DNA from: Melastoma dodecandrum
Taxonomy: Eukaryota; Streptophyta; Magnoliopsida; Myrtales; Melastomataceae
Direction: 5' to 3'
NCBI GenBank assembly: GCA_029817715.1
Contig: JARUPY010000534.1
Coordinates: forward strand, 3,040,501 to 3,104,500
DNA length: 64,000 nt
Shown: piece after piece, positions 12,600 to 25,351 of the stretch
Layout of the letters: every line of letters starts with the position of its first letter
Position numbering within the stretch: position 1 is the stretch's first letter
Notes under the pieces: model-generated
The model's input: the letters and a program-made list of their open reading frames with translations, nothing else
The model's database searches: none
What the model was told of the DNA's origin: nothing
Made by a program: the position numbers and the translations under genes

Positions 12600-13438
12600 G
12601 ATGAGGCTGTTGCCTCTCTTCCATCATAAACATTCTCTTCAGATTTCAAAGGCTCCAGAATAAGTGAGTAAAGCATCCTGTTATTGCAACCAAAACTTTG
12701 GCTCTCCTTTCATCAACTTCATTAGTGGTAAGTCTCTTATGTGGGGGTTGATATGGTAAACATCTTCCCTGCATTTAATCCAGATCCTTGAACAGCAACT
12801 TCACCAAGGCGAGGTGCAATTTGCCACCTCCCAGTTTCCTTGTGATTAGGAACTAGAGACTTACCCTTCATGGTGTTCCATCTTTCCACGCGTCCTCCTC
12901 TACTATGATCATCTATGTGCTTAGTTGGCCCCTCCATGTGGGGTTTCCTCCCTGTAGACAAAGTCTTCCTGTAGCTTGCTGAAGGTTCATGAGGTTTAAC
13001 ACAGTAATCAACCTCTTGTTTTCCTTCCGTAGTCCCCCTGATAAATAAAGTTACCTGGTCATCTTCAGACAAATCTACCTCAGTTGCCAGGGAAACAAAT
13101 TCGTCGACATATTTTAAGTAGCTATTTCCCTCCATAAGTTGAACCATTGGCCTAAACATTTCATTCGGGCAAAATCTCAGCCGCATAGCAGCTGCATATT
13201 CCTCCCAGCTAACCGATCCTTGTAGGTCTCTGTTCTTGACAAAAGCATAATGCCATTCGATTGCTAAACCCACCAAATGCACCGAGGCTATAATCACCTT
13301 GAGTTCCGCAGGGGGTGTTATCAAGCTCAAAAAACCGTTCACTATTTGAACAATCATTCTTGTACCTTTTGTTCCATCAAAGAGCGGGAATTCAACCATA
13401 GTTTGTCGAGTCACACATTCCCGGGCCCTGTCCATCAC
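12600..13438 (-). pseudogene. Ty3/gypsy gag fragment, frameshifted
   Basis: The frame 13438-12737 (233 codons) resembles a Retrotrans_gag capsid domain. It has a FDGT opening, an ELKVIIASVHLVGLAIEWH block, then WEEYAAAMRLRFCP, and later YLKYVDEFVSLA with a downstream LFIRG. This order is typical of chromovirus/Tekay-like gag. Past the stop at 12737 a different frame reads LTTNEVDERRAK, the usual lead-in to the zinc knuckle, showing a frameshift. No zinc knuckle, protease, pol or flanking LTRs are visible. It is a truncated retrotransposon remnant between the divergent CCX and RFC3 genes. Confidence 0.75.
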
Positions 13439-14066
13439 CCTCGAGTCCTTCCTCTCCTAAGCCCCGATCCTCTCCATCTTCATCATAAAACTCCATCCAT
13501 TTATCCCTCCCTGTATTGCGAAGACTCCTCAATTGCGCCAGAGCCGAACACCAAACCCATCCATCTTGACACTAAAGCCTTCCATCTTCCACATTCTATT
13601 CCTCTACTCCGTCTTCCCCTTCCCGGGGTTGTTTTCAATTCCCCTCCAACCTCCTACTTTAACAATCTCCACTCCCTCCTGTTGTTTCTGTATCTACCCT
13701 TAATTATAGGGCCACGAGGATAACGAAGAGTACAGTCTAAATCCATTCATCAGAGGAATAACCATCGGAATAACACAGGAATACAGGCTAACCGGCGTGG
13801 GGTTAGTAACCGTCGGAGGGAGGGATTGTCCGCCGGCGTAAGGTTTACGGTTACCGCTTCTCGGTAGTGGGTTGACGAGGGAGTAGGGCTTTTTTTTTTC
13901 TCTTCTTGCTTTCCGGGCCTAACAATAAAAAGAACAACTTTCGGCCCAATTTACTCTTTTCTGATCGGTTACTATTTTGCTCGCCGGCATATTTTCCCGC
14001 CAGCAGCTATCTGTCGTCGTCAATCTCCATCCCTTCCTTCCCCCCCAAGAGGCGGCGCAGTTGAAG
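13439..14066 (+). other. RFC3 5' flank, pyrimidine-rich
   Basis: The stretch 13440-13700 is strongly C/T-rich with little A/G structure. It is followed by the presumed RFC3 promoter and leader. A CT-rich leader immediately precedes the ATG at 14067. No clear TATA box is seen. Confidence 0.4.
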
Positions 14067-16696
14067 ATGTTGTGGGTGGACAAGTATCGACCAAAGACGC
14101 TGGACCAGATGATCGTCCACCAGGACATCGCCCAGAACCTCAAGAAACTGGTAAGCACACCAGGGCGGAAAATCCCTACTTCGTTGCTTTGCTCGATTTT
14201 CGTCGTCCCCGGCGGAGTCCGCCTGGTGGGATTTTGTTTGTTTGTTTTTTCCCAGTTGCTGATTTTGGCTCAATTAGGTGTCCGAACAAGACTGCCCTCA
14301 CATGCTGTTCAACGGCCCGTCCGGTTCTGGCAAGAAAACCCTAGTCATGGCTCTCCTCAGGCAAATGTTCGGTGCCAGTGCTGAAAAGGTTCTTGCTTGG
14401 GGTCTCTTCTCTGATATCTTTGTCGGGTCATTTTCGGTATCTTGTGATTTCGGCGGGATTAGTTGGGGTGGGATTTTGTTTTTTGGTGCTAAGTTTGAGA
14501 GTTGCTGCATTTTGCAGGTGAAGGTGGAAAACAAGATGTGGAAAATCGATGTAAGTTCCCTGGCCTACAATTTCGGGTTTGGGGCTTATTTCAATGTTAA
14601 GATTAAATTGCAATGTTCATGGAATTTTTGGAAATTATAGTGATGCTTAGGGTAACTGACTAGCTCTATGGTTTTATTCATTCGCTAGTCGAATGAGAGT
14701 TGTATCACTCGAGATACTTATTTTTGCATTCTTTGTCCCTGGGTTAGGCCGGAACCAGAACTATTGAAATAGAGTTAACCACATTATCAAGCACCCACCA
14801 TGTGGAAATGAACCCGAGCGATGCGGGCTTTCAGGACAGATACATCGTTCAGGAGATTATCAAAGAGATGGCCAAGAACAGACCCATTGATACAAAAGGG
14901 AAGAAAAGCTTTAAAGGTGATCTTGTTGAGGGAATCTTAGCCTTTCTTACATGATACCGACTATTCCTAGCTTTCTGGAGGGTTCTGATAAACTGCTCAA
15001 GATGCTCATGTTATGTTGATCCTATACATCTGTTTGGAAGATGTTTAGACAACTCAATTTGCTGAAAGTTTGTCGTAGCTATTACCATCCTTGATGTTGA
15101 ATCTAAATTTAGTTATTTTCAAAAGATGTAAAATCCCACTTTTTTTGCTTTGTATTAACCTATAAACCACATACTGCAGTTCTTGTACTGAATGAAGTAG
15201 ACAAACTATCCAGAGAGGCGCAACATTCTCTTCGTAGGACAATGGAGAAGTATAGTGCATCATGCAGACTAATTCTCTGCTGCAATAGTTCATCAAAGGT
15301 CACTGAAGCCATTCGATCTCGCTGCCTTAACATACGAATAAATTCTCCGCCTGAGGACGAGGTTCAATGCTTTCTGCTTTTCAATTTTTAATTCTCATGA
15401 ATAATCCCCTATTGTACTGCCCAATATGTTTACAAGCCCTCATTTTCTTCCACGGAAAATGAAAAGAGTGCTTTTGGATTTTTTTTTGATAAGCGACTAT
15501 TTGGATTATGATTTTTGCTGTCGTTTCTTCTCTCAGATTGTCAAGGTATTAGAATTTATTGCCAAGAAAGAAGGACTAGCACTTCCTGATGGATTTGCTG
15601 CTCGCATTGCTGGGAAGTCGAATCGTAGTTTAAGGAGGGCCGTACTTTCATTTGAAACTTGCCGTGTTCAACAGTAAATCCTCCAGACTTTCCTTTGACT
15701 TACAATGCCGATTCTTCTCTTGCTGTCGTGGACATCACTTATTCTGTTCTCAGGTACCCTTTCTCCTCTAACCAAGCAATCCCTTCAATGGATTGGGAGG
15801 AATATGTATCTGAAATAGTAACCGACATAATGAAGGAACAGAGCCCTAAAAGGTGGGATTCTCTCATATTCACTCTCTTATACTCTCGTTTGTTGAAGAA
15901 AAAAAAACATCAAGTTTGTCTTGCTCTCTATCTTTCCAAGTGAAGTGGCAGTCAAGTAAGAAGCTGACCACTAGTTTTTACCACCTCATAAGGAGGGCTA
16001 ATACTAATGATAAGTCAAGAATCAATGAGTAGAATGATGAACATGCAAAAGTATCTATGACTGCTGAAATGACATTATCTTGCCTGCCACTAGGTTCTTT
16101 CTTGACCTTTATGTATTTTCTACGGTGGTTGCTTTTGTTTTTCTCTGAGAAGTTATCACTAAAAAGCAATATTTTTTATTCTTTTAGGTTATTCCAAGTC
16201 AGAGGGAAATTATACGAACTTCTTATCAACTGCATTCCTGCGGAAATTATCTTGAAGGTGCTGTGCTGACTTTTTAATTTTTAGACTCATTAACGTTGTT
16301 TATGTTTTAACTTCTTGATTCCCTCACAGAGGATGCTCTATGAACTGTTGAGGAAACTGGATGCTGAATTGAAGCATGAGGTTTGCCATTGGGCAGCCTA
16401 TTATGTAAGTGTTCCTCCAATTTTTGGTCAACTAATAAGCCAGGGCTGTCATGATCTTGTCTTTTATGTTGATCCAACAGGAGCATAGGATGCGACAGGG
16501 ACAGAAGGCCATATTCCATCTCGAAGGTATTGCATTTCTCTTGATGAATAGGCTATGTTAGAAGACTGACTTGGTGCTCACTTCGGAAATGAATGATGTG
16601 GTTATGACCTGCATTTAACATATTCAATTTGATGCAGCATTCGTGGCTAAGTTCATGAGTATATACAAGGCCTTTCTTATTTCAACATTTGGGTAA
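14067..16696 (+). CDS. RFC3: Replication factor C subunit 3 (clamp loader)
   Basis: Nuclear AAA+ subunit of the RFC1-5 clamp loader that opens PCNA and loads it on primed DNA for replication and repair. Eleven exons splice in frame to 354 aa, the family's length: 14067-14150, 14278-14388, 14518-14550, 14748-14916, 15180-15361, 15537-15673, 15754-15852, 16188-16257, 16330-16404, 16481-16526, 16638-16696. The start MLWVDKYRPK is canonical. The Walker A motif GPSGSGKKT is at residues 41-49. The Walker-B region is VLVLNEVDK at about 133-141. The SRC motif is in AIRSRCLNI, and the C-terminus ends AFLISTFG. Earlier in-frame ATG codons upstream are leader sequence. All introns use GT-AG. Every exon follows the plant family closely, so the gene looks intact. 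Confidence 0.96.
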
Positions 16697-17426
16697 GAAC
16701 TGGAGTTCTCAACCGAGTCTTTGGAGGCTCCCATCGTTTCCCAACTTCCAGAATCAATCGTAAATTCTGGGACCAAGTTCTTCAAGGTTCTAAGTTTGTA
16801 ACTTTCAGCTCCTGTCATTTGGTGAGAAATGCAGTTAGTAGTCCTGCTTGAGAAATCAAAAGTGTATTGTTCACGGCATTGTGATTGAGCTTTACTTTCC
16901 TGTGTTGATTACAGTGATGAGAGTGGACTATTAGTCTATTAATGTGAGTCTAGTAATGGAAAATTTAGTATCACCACCCTTATCCACAAAAACCTGTGAT
17001 TATGAAAGTGGACAATGATTCCGATTTGAACATCAGAAGCACGAGCTACAGAAATTAATATACGTATATAATTGGAAGCACAATGTGTCGAATTTACATT
17101 TCGAAATACAAACCCAACTAGATGCTAGTGTGATGATCGTATATATACAGCCAGGGAACTGTGGTACATGATTATATACTGTACAGACTAGAGACCAATG
17201 TAGTTTAGCCAACATTACATTACCACAGTGAGGCACTCTATATTTATAAGGACACAAGAACAGGGCGGTGCAGATGCACATCAAGGGCTTGACTTGGGGC
17301 TCCCCTGAATCTTATCCGAATTCTCGGAGCTCATTATGAAACGGAGTGCTACAATTCTTGCGTATAGAAGGCAAAGATTGGCACTCCAATCATCTGCCAT
17401 TCTGATGTACATGTCAAGTAACTTGA
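16697..17426. other. Shared 3' region of convergent RFC3 and CAT genes
   Basis: This 730-bp AT-rich stretch separates two convergent genes and should hold both 3'UTRs and poly(A) sites. No further gene is visible. Confidence 0.5.
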
Positions 17427-20400
17427 TCAAGCCAAAGTTTCACCTGAATTTCGACGGATTTCTTCAACATGAGCTGTGGGTACATATACAACGTTGAGTA
17501 GAGAGCTGTGATTCTGCCCATAGAAGACATAGACGACTACCCCGATCATCAGCCATACAGAAACACGAGCCCATGTAGCAGCCCTGATGCATTATCTAGA
17601 TATTAGTTACTCGGCGTAAGAACAACCTTACATTTAGGAGAGCGATTGGAATGAATTTCTTTTAGTTCCCATTTTGAATCATTACGAATTATGAGAAAAT
17701 TTATGGCTTACTACGTATAACTTGTAGAGCAAAACTAAAGGGATTCCAGCAAAAGCACTTTTGATGGGACAAGGAAACTTACCCGAGATTGATCAGCAAG
17801 TACAGGTTGATAAGAATGCAGACAATGGGCAAGAGAGGAACCAGCGGGCATATGAAACCTGGAATCATGTTGTTTGTTATGGTAGTTCTGACGATACAGA
17901 AGTATTTCTCATGCTTTTAACCAAGTTTCATACACGTCAAAAGTTTCCAAAATGTCTTTACAAAGTTTTCCTACCGAACCATTTATATATAGCTATCTAT
18001 TATTAGCATATTTTGCAACAATTTCTTTAGCTGGGACAAAAGCACATTATTATCAGGAAAAATGTTCCCATGAGCCGTATTCTCAGGAACGTGCCTCTGA
18101 TGCATCATAATACCCATGGAGAATAGACATGATCCCGATATGTAAGTGAGGGATGATATCAATCGAGCTAATTGCAATATCCAAAACATTTTAGAAGAAA
18201 ACATACCGCCTGAGTGGCCAAAGCTATGCCTTCCCTCGTCTTGATCAATAACAGTCAATACAACAAGACCAGACAAAAGAAGGGTCCCCCCGACGCCACA
18301 TAAAGAAAAGCGCAAGGAGCTGGAATAAAAGTAGTGCCACTAGTTAGGTTGATATAGACAACAGAGTAAGATCCAGTAATCTTAAAAGAATGATCATTAC
18401 TCCAGATATGACAATTACATAGAATTTGTACTTTGTAGTCAGAGGCGCAACGGTTACCAATGAAGCGTCCACTCAAAAGCAGATCCGACTTCTCTGCCTA
18501 TCTCAACAATAAAGAAATTCATCCGAGAAGATAGGATATCTCTTCAAAACATTACCTGGGAAGTCCGAGACTTGAAGCGGCAAACGTTAGGACAAAAGCC
18601 CCTATACAGGTGAACATGATGGTCCAACCAGCAAGTATTCTCCTGTTCTTTTCAGTAAAGTTTGCTGCACAAGGCAAAAGTTCATTTTGTCATTTGACAC
18701 AGCACGCCATATCAAAAGATTTGAAAATCCTTTATCCAAGGAAAAAGGGGAAACGTGAAAGGAGCTAGGAACTCCATTACCTTGTACTCTCTTGATGATA
18801 AGGGGGTAATCAAAAGTTATTTCCTTCTCATTAAGCAATGGTCGGGCCTCCCCCTTGACCGTGTCAACAGAAACACCACGATCATTCCCATAGATGTCCT
18901 GAGAACTGTATCTCAGCGCAACTGAATCTATCGAGCTCTGGAGTGATGACGGGAGTGGCACTTCATCCGGCGGGACATATCTTAGTATGAGCACGGATAT
19001 TGCGACCATGGTAAAGGCAAGAAGAGTGCCCACACTAACCTGTGGGAGAACTGGTTATTTTAAAAGGCAGAAGCTGCTAGGAGCTTCTAGATTGAAACCT
19101 TTTGGATAGACACATTTGTAAGCCAATAAGAGCAGTCAAGCAGAATCCAGTATGCTAAGAACATACGATGAGCCATGATTTTATTTTATTGAATTTTATT
19201 TATTTATTTGGTCAAAAACGACATTTCAACAAGATTACTTTTATATTGACAACATGATTTTAGATAGTCCCTTGATGACAAACCCATTTGTGAAACATAG
19301 CTAAGAGCTTGAGACTTGATAAACAAAGAACTTGTCCCATTAGGCCCAGCCGCCCAAAATTGGTCTGTAGACTACTATCTAAAATAACCATTACAGAGTA
19401 TAACCTAAATGTGGCTAAACATATAGATAAAATTGTTCATCACCAAGGTCTAACACGCTTTGAATAGAGTGAATTAATTAGAACTGACAAACCAGACAGC
19501 TAATTTGAATTTATATGTCATAACTTACCATTCCAGCCAGCTGAGACACATCCATGAAAAATGCCAGGACTGCGGCGCAAATACCAGTTGCTATTGTACT
19601 CTTAATAGGGACTTGTGTTTTTTTATTAATATCTGAAAAGAAGGGGGGCAGCAATCCATCCCTAGCCATTGCCATGAGAATTCGGGGCTGAAATCAAATC
19701 AAATAAAGTAAGCATCTAACCAGAGATGATTCAGAAATAAATTGAGTGCAAGAGCCATTATCAAGCCACTTAAAAGCTTCCGATGTTTATTGTCAACTAT
19801 GGAAGACATCTAAACAAACAACAGAGAGTCAACCTCCCATATGGAGATGATCTTTCTCTGGCATGCGACTTGCACACACATAATTATCCCAACATCTAAC
19901 CACAACTGAGCCTACTATAGAGACCAACTTCAACTATGCCTTGAACTCTCTCTAGTCATTTTATTCACTGAACAGATTTCATTTCAAAATAATTTAGAGA
20001 CCAACTGAAAAGAAGATTCACATCACTATGTGTTTTGTTTCACGCATTCCCAATGAACTTCTGGAAGCATTAACTTTTGATTAAAACTGAACTCGAGAGA
20101 ACCCTCAATAAAGATATAGATGACAACATCAGTAAGGATCATCCTTATTACAAAAATGTAGCATTAGTTGAAGGTAAAACCGTTGCAAATGAAGCTGTGC
20201 AATAGTCAGACAAGTAACGACCTGAGTAACCCTGAAAGTTGTCACTAAATGGCATACCCAAACTCCAATCACGCCAATCCTCAAATCTGATCATATATTT
20301 CTTCTTTAGGAGTAATATCATTTGCTTTTGTAAAATTTAGATGCATCATTTAAGAACCTGGGACTTGAAATTCCATGAGCAAACCAGAATGGAACTTAAT

Positions 20401-23065
20401 AAACGATAACATGTAACATGAAATTGAATCTAAGCGTATTGTTGTCTACCTGCGGGAGAATGGAACCCATCAATGTTGAGCAGAGAGCCATGACTGCACC
20501 AGCAGTAATTATGTACCTGCAATGAAGCCCCCGATCGAAAAATCAAAACAAAAGAATGGAAAAATGAGGAACAAGTCTGAATGCATTCAAGTATAAATCC
20601 AACACATACGCTGCCCATTTCATGCCATGGCTTGCAAATGCGGATGAGATAGGGGTATCGGGATCCATTGAATAATATGGAACAAGGCCTACAATAACAC
20701 CTGAAACCAGCATGTACAGCGCACAGCATACTGATAATGCAGAAGCTATACCGAGAGGCAGGTCTCGTTGAGGGTTCTTAACCTGTCAAAGAGTACAAAT
20801 CGTTCATCAAGATCGACCTAGGAAGAAGATAGGCATGGAATAAACAATTTCTGAAAAACTAAAGCTTTCGCAGATGTTACCTCTTCTGCAGTGCTTGCGA
20901 CAGAGTCAAAACCTATATACGCAAAGAATACAGTGGCAGATCCAGCAAGCATCCCATCTACACCAAAGGGGAAGTACCTGGTATAGATGCAAAGATGTCA
21001 AATATTTGAAGCAGATATATAAAAGAGAACATGCAATGCTAGGCTTACCCAGTGGGAAGTTCATATCCAGGCCACCCCGTCTTAAAGCCCAGATAAGTAC
21101 CGGCGACTATGACAAAGATCATGGCACAAACATTTGCTGTGGTAACGATGGCTTGTGCCATCGTACTCTGAATGACAACATCAATCAGGAACGGACACAA
21201 ATTTACAAAAAATCGTCTGATAAGTAAAATTTCCAAAGAAAAACTGTACCTCCTTTATTCCAACACATAACAGCCCAGTAACAATAATTACAAGAGCTGC
21301 AGCACAGGGGTCCACAACCACGTCTAGACCCGGGATGTGCTGTCGGGCTAAAAATGCTGGAAGACTATCTGGTCCTCCAAATAACAGAGCCTAGACAAAA
21401 TTCGAGGTTCAAACTGGATCATTTCATCCTTGTGTAACCAAAAGAATGAAGAAAGACTACTATAATATAAAAAGAAGAAGACCATTATGAGTGGTGACAG
21501 TGACGGAAAATCTCCATAGTCAAGCTACAGGGCCATTAGCTATCTAATAACCAATATATTCTGAAAGTGAGAATCGTAGTCAATTGATAGATAAGTTCAA
21601 ATTATTGTACTCAAGTAAAAGCAGGTTCTGGAATGCAAAGCTAGAGTTAAGATGACTGCCAACCATTATGCATTGAGCTCTGAAAGACCATGTGCCAAAA
21701 CATAACAAAACATACTCCGGCATAGGACAAGGGTACAATCCAATGAGTCAATCAATTAGTTACAAAATAACCTCAAAAATCGTAATTCTATGGGTTTGAC
21801 TAGTGAACACTCACCAGATTAGGAGATATGCCGCGAGCAACAGCTGAACCACCAATAGTGTACTCTAGAATAAGAGCCCAACCAATCAACCATGCCACGC
21901 TGTAGAAGAAACCCAATCAAAATTAACCACGCAGATATCAGAAGAATAATTCGGCAGTCCGTGGATAGCAAAATAAACATTATTGTTTTCAAGTTGAACG
22001 CAGTACATAAAAACGGGCTAGAAGGCGGCAAGGATGCGAAAAAGACTAATACACCAAGCAAAAACGCTGAACTGAATTATACTCGTGAAGAATATTCGCA
22101 GGATTACCCTTCTCCAACGCAAATGTAAGAATAATGATAAGCACTTCCTGCAGAAGGACAGCGACTTGCAAGCTCGGCATAGCAAAATGCCGAGAGAGCA
22201 GCTGCAATTCCGGCAACCAGAAATGAAAAGGTGAGAGCTGGTCCTGAATGTTCCCTGGCAACTGTTCCCACAAGAATGTACACTCCAGCACCAATCGTCG
22301 AGCCCACTCCTAAATACAGCATAAAAAAGTTAGCATCCGATGTTCACATCCCTTGAAAGACAAAGCAAAGGTCACGAGTACACGTGTAGGATCTGTCTTA
22401 TCCTGAAAAATATCAGCTAGCATCATGCGGAATCAAGCGTTCAGGAAACAAAGGCACCCACGCTCTGATCAAACAAAGGCTAAACGATTGGTTTTCAGCA
22501 GAGCCCAGTTATTTCCCAATCTTTCTCATTTGTATAGTTCAGGATCGAACTTCTAAGTTGTATTTAAAAAGAACATCTAGTTACCGCATACAATACAATT
22601 ATACCTAGGCAAGTTTCCCACCCAAAAAAACAAGATTCAATTTCAAGAGTCCAAAAACACGTTCTTCTTTGCCAAACACAATAAAAGGCGGATCAAACCA
22701 TACAAGTCCGAGGATCCAAATCTACAGGGAGAGCTACGGCAAAACGACCAGGGAAGCCAATCAACAAGGTCACGAGGCAACGTCACGGGGACGTGAGAAA
22801 ACCCAAACCCGGAGATGGTCCTTGAAGACCTTAAAGTCCCAAAACAATAAAAATGCCCAAAGCAACAAAAAGAGGAGGGGGGGGGGGGCGGTTCCCGATG
22901 CCCGGGTATAGGATTACCAATAGCGATGAGGTGAAGAACGGAGAGCTCCTTCGCAAGCAGACTGCCACGACTCGAATTCGCAGAATCAACCTCCTTCCTC
23001 CTCACCAGGCTCCACAAACCACAACCCCAGCTCCTCCCATCATTCCCATCCCCCGATAACCCCAT
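17427..23065 (-). CDS. Cationic amino acid transporter, CAT2/CAT4 type
   Basis: APC-superfamily transporter. CAT2 and CAT4 of Arabidopsis sit in the vacuolar membrane and are thought to move amino acids. Fourteen exons close in frame to 634 aa: 23065-22918, 22309-22108, 21899-21815, 21390-21250, 21167-21049, 20977-20881, 20782-20610, 20516-20450, 19687-19529, 19039-18781, 18664-18556, 18319-18207, 17858-17783, 17583-17427. The N-terminus has the WGCGLWSLVRRKEVDSAN segment. Helix 1 reads VGSTIGAGVYILVGTVAREH, followed by the SAFCYAELASRCPSAGSAYHYSY block. Later landmarks are VFFAYIGFDSVASTAEE, YSMDPDTPISSAFASHGM, PRILMAMARDGLLP and the C-terminal CGVGG ... FGHSGG region. About 14 hydrophobic helices are expected. 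Gene position suggests CAT4 orthology (see findings). All splice sites are GT-AG. Confidence 0.94.
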
Positions 23066-23803
23066 CGCTCCAAACCCACCCCCCACCTCCAAAAACAAAA
23101 TCAATCAATTCACTTAAATAATAATAATAAGCACGGAAGCAGCAGCAGCAACGGCAACAATCAGATCAACCTCCCCCCCAAACTTTTGATCCTCAATCTC
23201 CCTGGAGAATGGGGAGGGGGTGAGTATCGCAACGACAGAAAAAGGATTGAAATTTAGGAAAGGGGAAAACGAAAGGAAAGGGAAGGGAAGGGGGGGGGGG
23301 GAATCGACGTGGACGGGCGGGGATACAAGTTAGTTCTGATTCCGAGGCCGTATTTATACGGGCAGGGCAGCGCAGCGCAGCTCAGCTTTGCAGGGTGAGG
23401 GGGCGATGAGTTATTTACGACGGACAAATATTTATTTATTGGAGAGCAGACGACGGTTGTAGAAATTTATTTTCTTGGAACAATTTTGACATGATCTTGC
23501 AAAAAAAAAAATACTTTTTGTTGTTGTATTTATTTACATTACTAATTTCGTTAAACTTGGTAAGATCTTTTCTTTATCCGGTAATACTAAGTTTTAGAAT
23601 TGACTCAACCACGGCCGGTCTGGGGGGACGAGGAGGAGGTAGATTGAATGGATAGATGGATGGGAGGGACTTTATGAATCGGACAAATTTGATGCGTGCA
23701 AGACATGGAGATTGACTGACGAGGGTGGGTTGTCGTCCCACAGATAAAATAATAATTCCCATCGTTTGATTTTCATATGAAAAAAAAAACATATGGTATG
23801 GGA
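23066..23803 (-). other. CAT promoter and 5' leader
   Basis: Holds the CAT leader, a purine-rich block with a 12-base G tract, and the TATA-like element. AT-rich flank follows up to the LTR-like repeat. No gene is visible. Confidence 0.5.
23349..23360 (-). promoter_or_regulatory. Probable TATA box of the CAT gene
   Basis: On the minus strand the site reads CCCGTATAAATACGG, a good plant TATA box, about 290 nt upstream of the CAT start codon. It lies in G+C-rich promoter DNA next to a 12-base G tract (23290-23301). Transcription would start near 23320. Confidence 0.5.
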
Positions 23804-24506
23804 TGGGCGACAGAAATTCTGGATCATAGATTTTACACTAATATGTGGATCGACGGTTCAAAATATAGGTCCAAAGAATGAAAATTCAGGAAGGAAGTGA
23901 TCATGGATACACACCAGGCAAAAGCTTGCTGGTTGAAGGGATCACCAAGCGACGGGATTACCAGACGACGGGTGACAACAGGTCGATAAAGCGACAAGCG
24001 ACAGTCAGACTGGACGAGCGAGGAACTCTACGACGAAGGCTAATGGGCGACACGGTCGATCAGTCAACTGTTAAGAAAGACTCCAAATCTCGGGATTCGA
24101 AAAGAGATTATTGCCAAGTTTACTCATATGGAAATGAGATATTCCAACTGACAGCAAATGAAGCGTAATATATGTGTAATATTATATTATAGTATATACG
24201 TAGGTCTAGCTTAGTATAAATAGTTGTTCTTAGACATTATACAAAGACACATCTATACGGACATATATTGTCATATTTTATCTTTCCAGCGTTCAAGCTC
24301 TCTTTGTGCTTTTGCGTTCTTGCTCACTCTCGAAGGTAAGTGCTTCCACTTAAGGCTGCCTATCCTCTGTTTTCCCCTTTCTCTTCTTTCATTTCATACG
24401 ACGACCACACATTTCAACGAATTCTCCGAGCACCAATTGTCCATAGTGCCAAAAATTTTTAACGTGTTTGGATTCGGCTCGTTCGCAATTACTTCCGGAA
24501 CGAACA
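23804..24506 (+). repeat. LTR-like repeat, family B copy 1
   Basis: About 700 bp are homologous along most of their length to the reverse complement of 60064-60801. Shared blocks include GACAGAAATTCT near the 5' end, the tract GTCTAGCTTAGTATAAATA (TATA at 24215-24222), AAGCTCTCTTTGTG and CATTTCATACGACGACCACA. The 3' end is CGAACA, the terminal CA expected of an LTR. The 5' end is eroded compared with copy 2 and no target duplication is visible. The TATA box in the middle fits an LTR promoter. It is probably an old solo LTR read on the plus strand. Confidence 0.7.
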
Positions 24507-25351
24507 AATATTATTATAATACAATTACGGCACAGCAGCATACAACAGCCGGTGCATGCATACAGTATTATTTATTATTACTGAGAGAACCTTTGAGACG
24601 ACTGGACTGGAGGACTAGACAACAATATTTATGGGTGGAACTGTCGTCCAAACATTTGAGTGACGGGGTCCCACGTCGACAGGCCTGGTATGTGCATATT
24701 GATGAATGCGTGGACGAAGGCAATAATTAGCACCATGACCCCCCACAAAATTAAAAAAAAGAAAAAAAGAAAGGGAAAAGGCGGGACCCACTTCCCCTGT
24801 CCGAATTCATTTTATCAGACGACCTGTCGGAGGCTACAAATCAATCCCTCCCTTCCCCTTTCCCAAATTCCACATTTCAAAAAAAAAAGAAAAAGAAAAG
24901 CAAGCATGTGAAAGTAGAAGGAGAAAGAATCGCGTTCGACATCGACGTTCCATCAAAGGGGATCACAAAATTAAGTGCTACATCCAATCCCCACACCCCC
25001 ACATCCATCATCATTCGGAATCAGAGTCGCATGTGGTAAAGGAAAGTGTGAAACCCCCAGTATCTTCCAACTTTGTTCCTCGATACAATCCCATACCCGG
25101 GAAACCAAACAAACCCCACCTGCATCCTACTAATCCTAACAATTGCTAATACAACATGAGAGGTGATGATGGAAGTGAGATGATAATCCTACTACCCTTT
25201 CTAATCTCTCTGATTACCTTCTTTTGTAAACACCCTCTAGTTTAAACCGGCTATGCCCTCTCTCAGATGGGCTCCCTCATTTAGGAGGAGAACAACTATC
25301 TACAACCTCTCACCAATTCCCTACACTAATCCTCACCATGCCCATATCTCT
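24507..25351. other. Intergenic, 3' flank of the NEMP gene
   Basis: AT-rich DNA with an A/G-rich stretch near 24750-24910. The right end should contain the NEMP 3'UTR. No gene seen. Confidence 0.45.
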
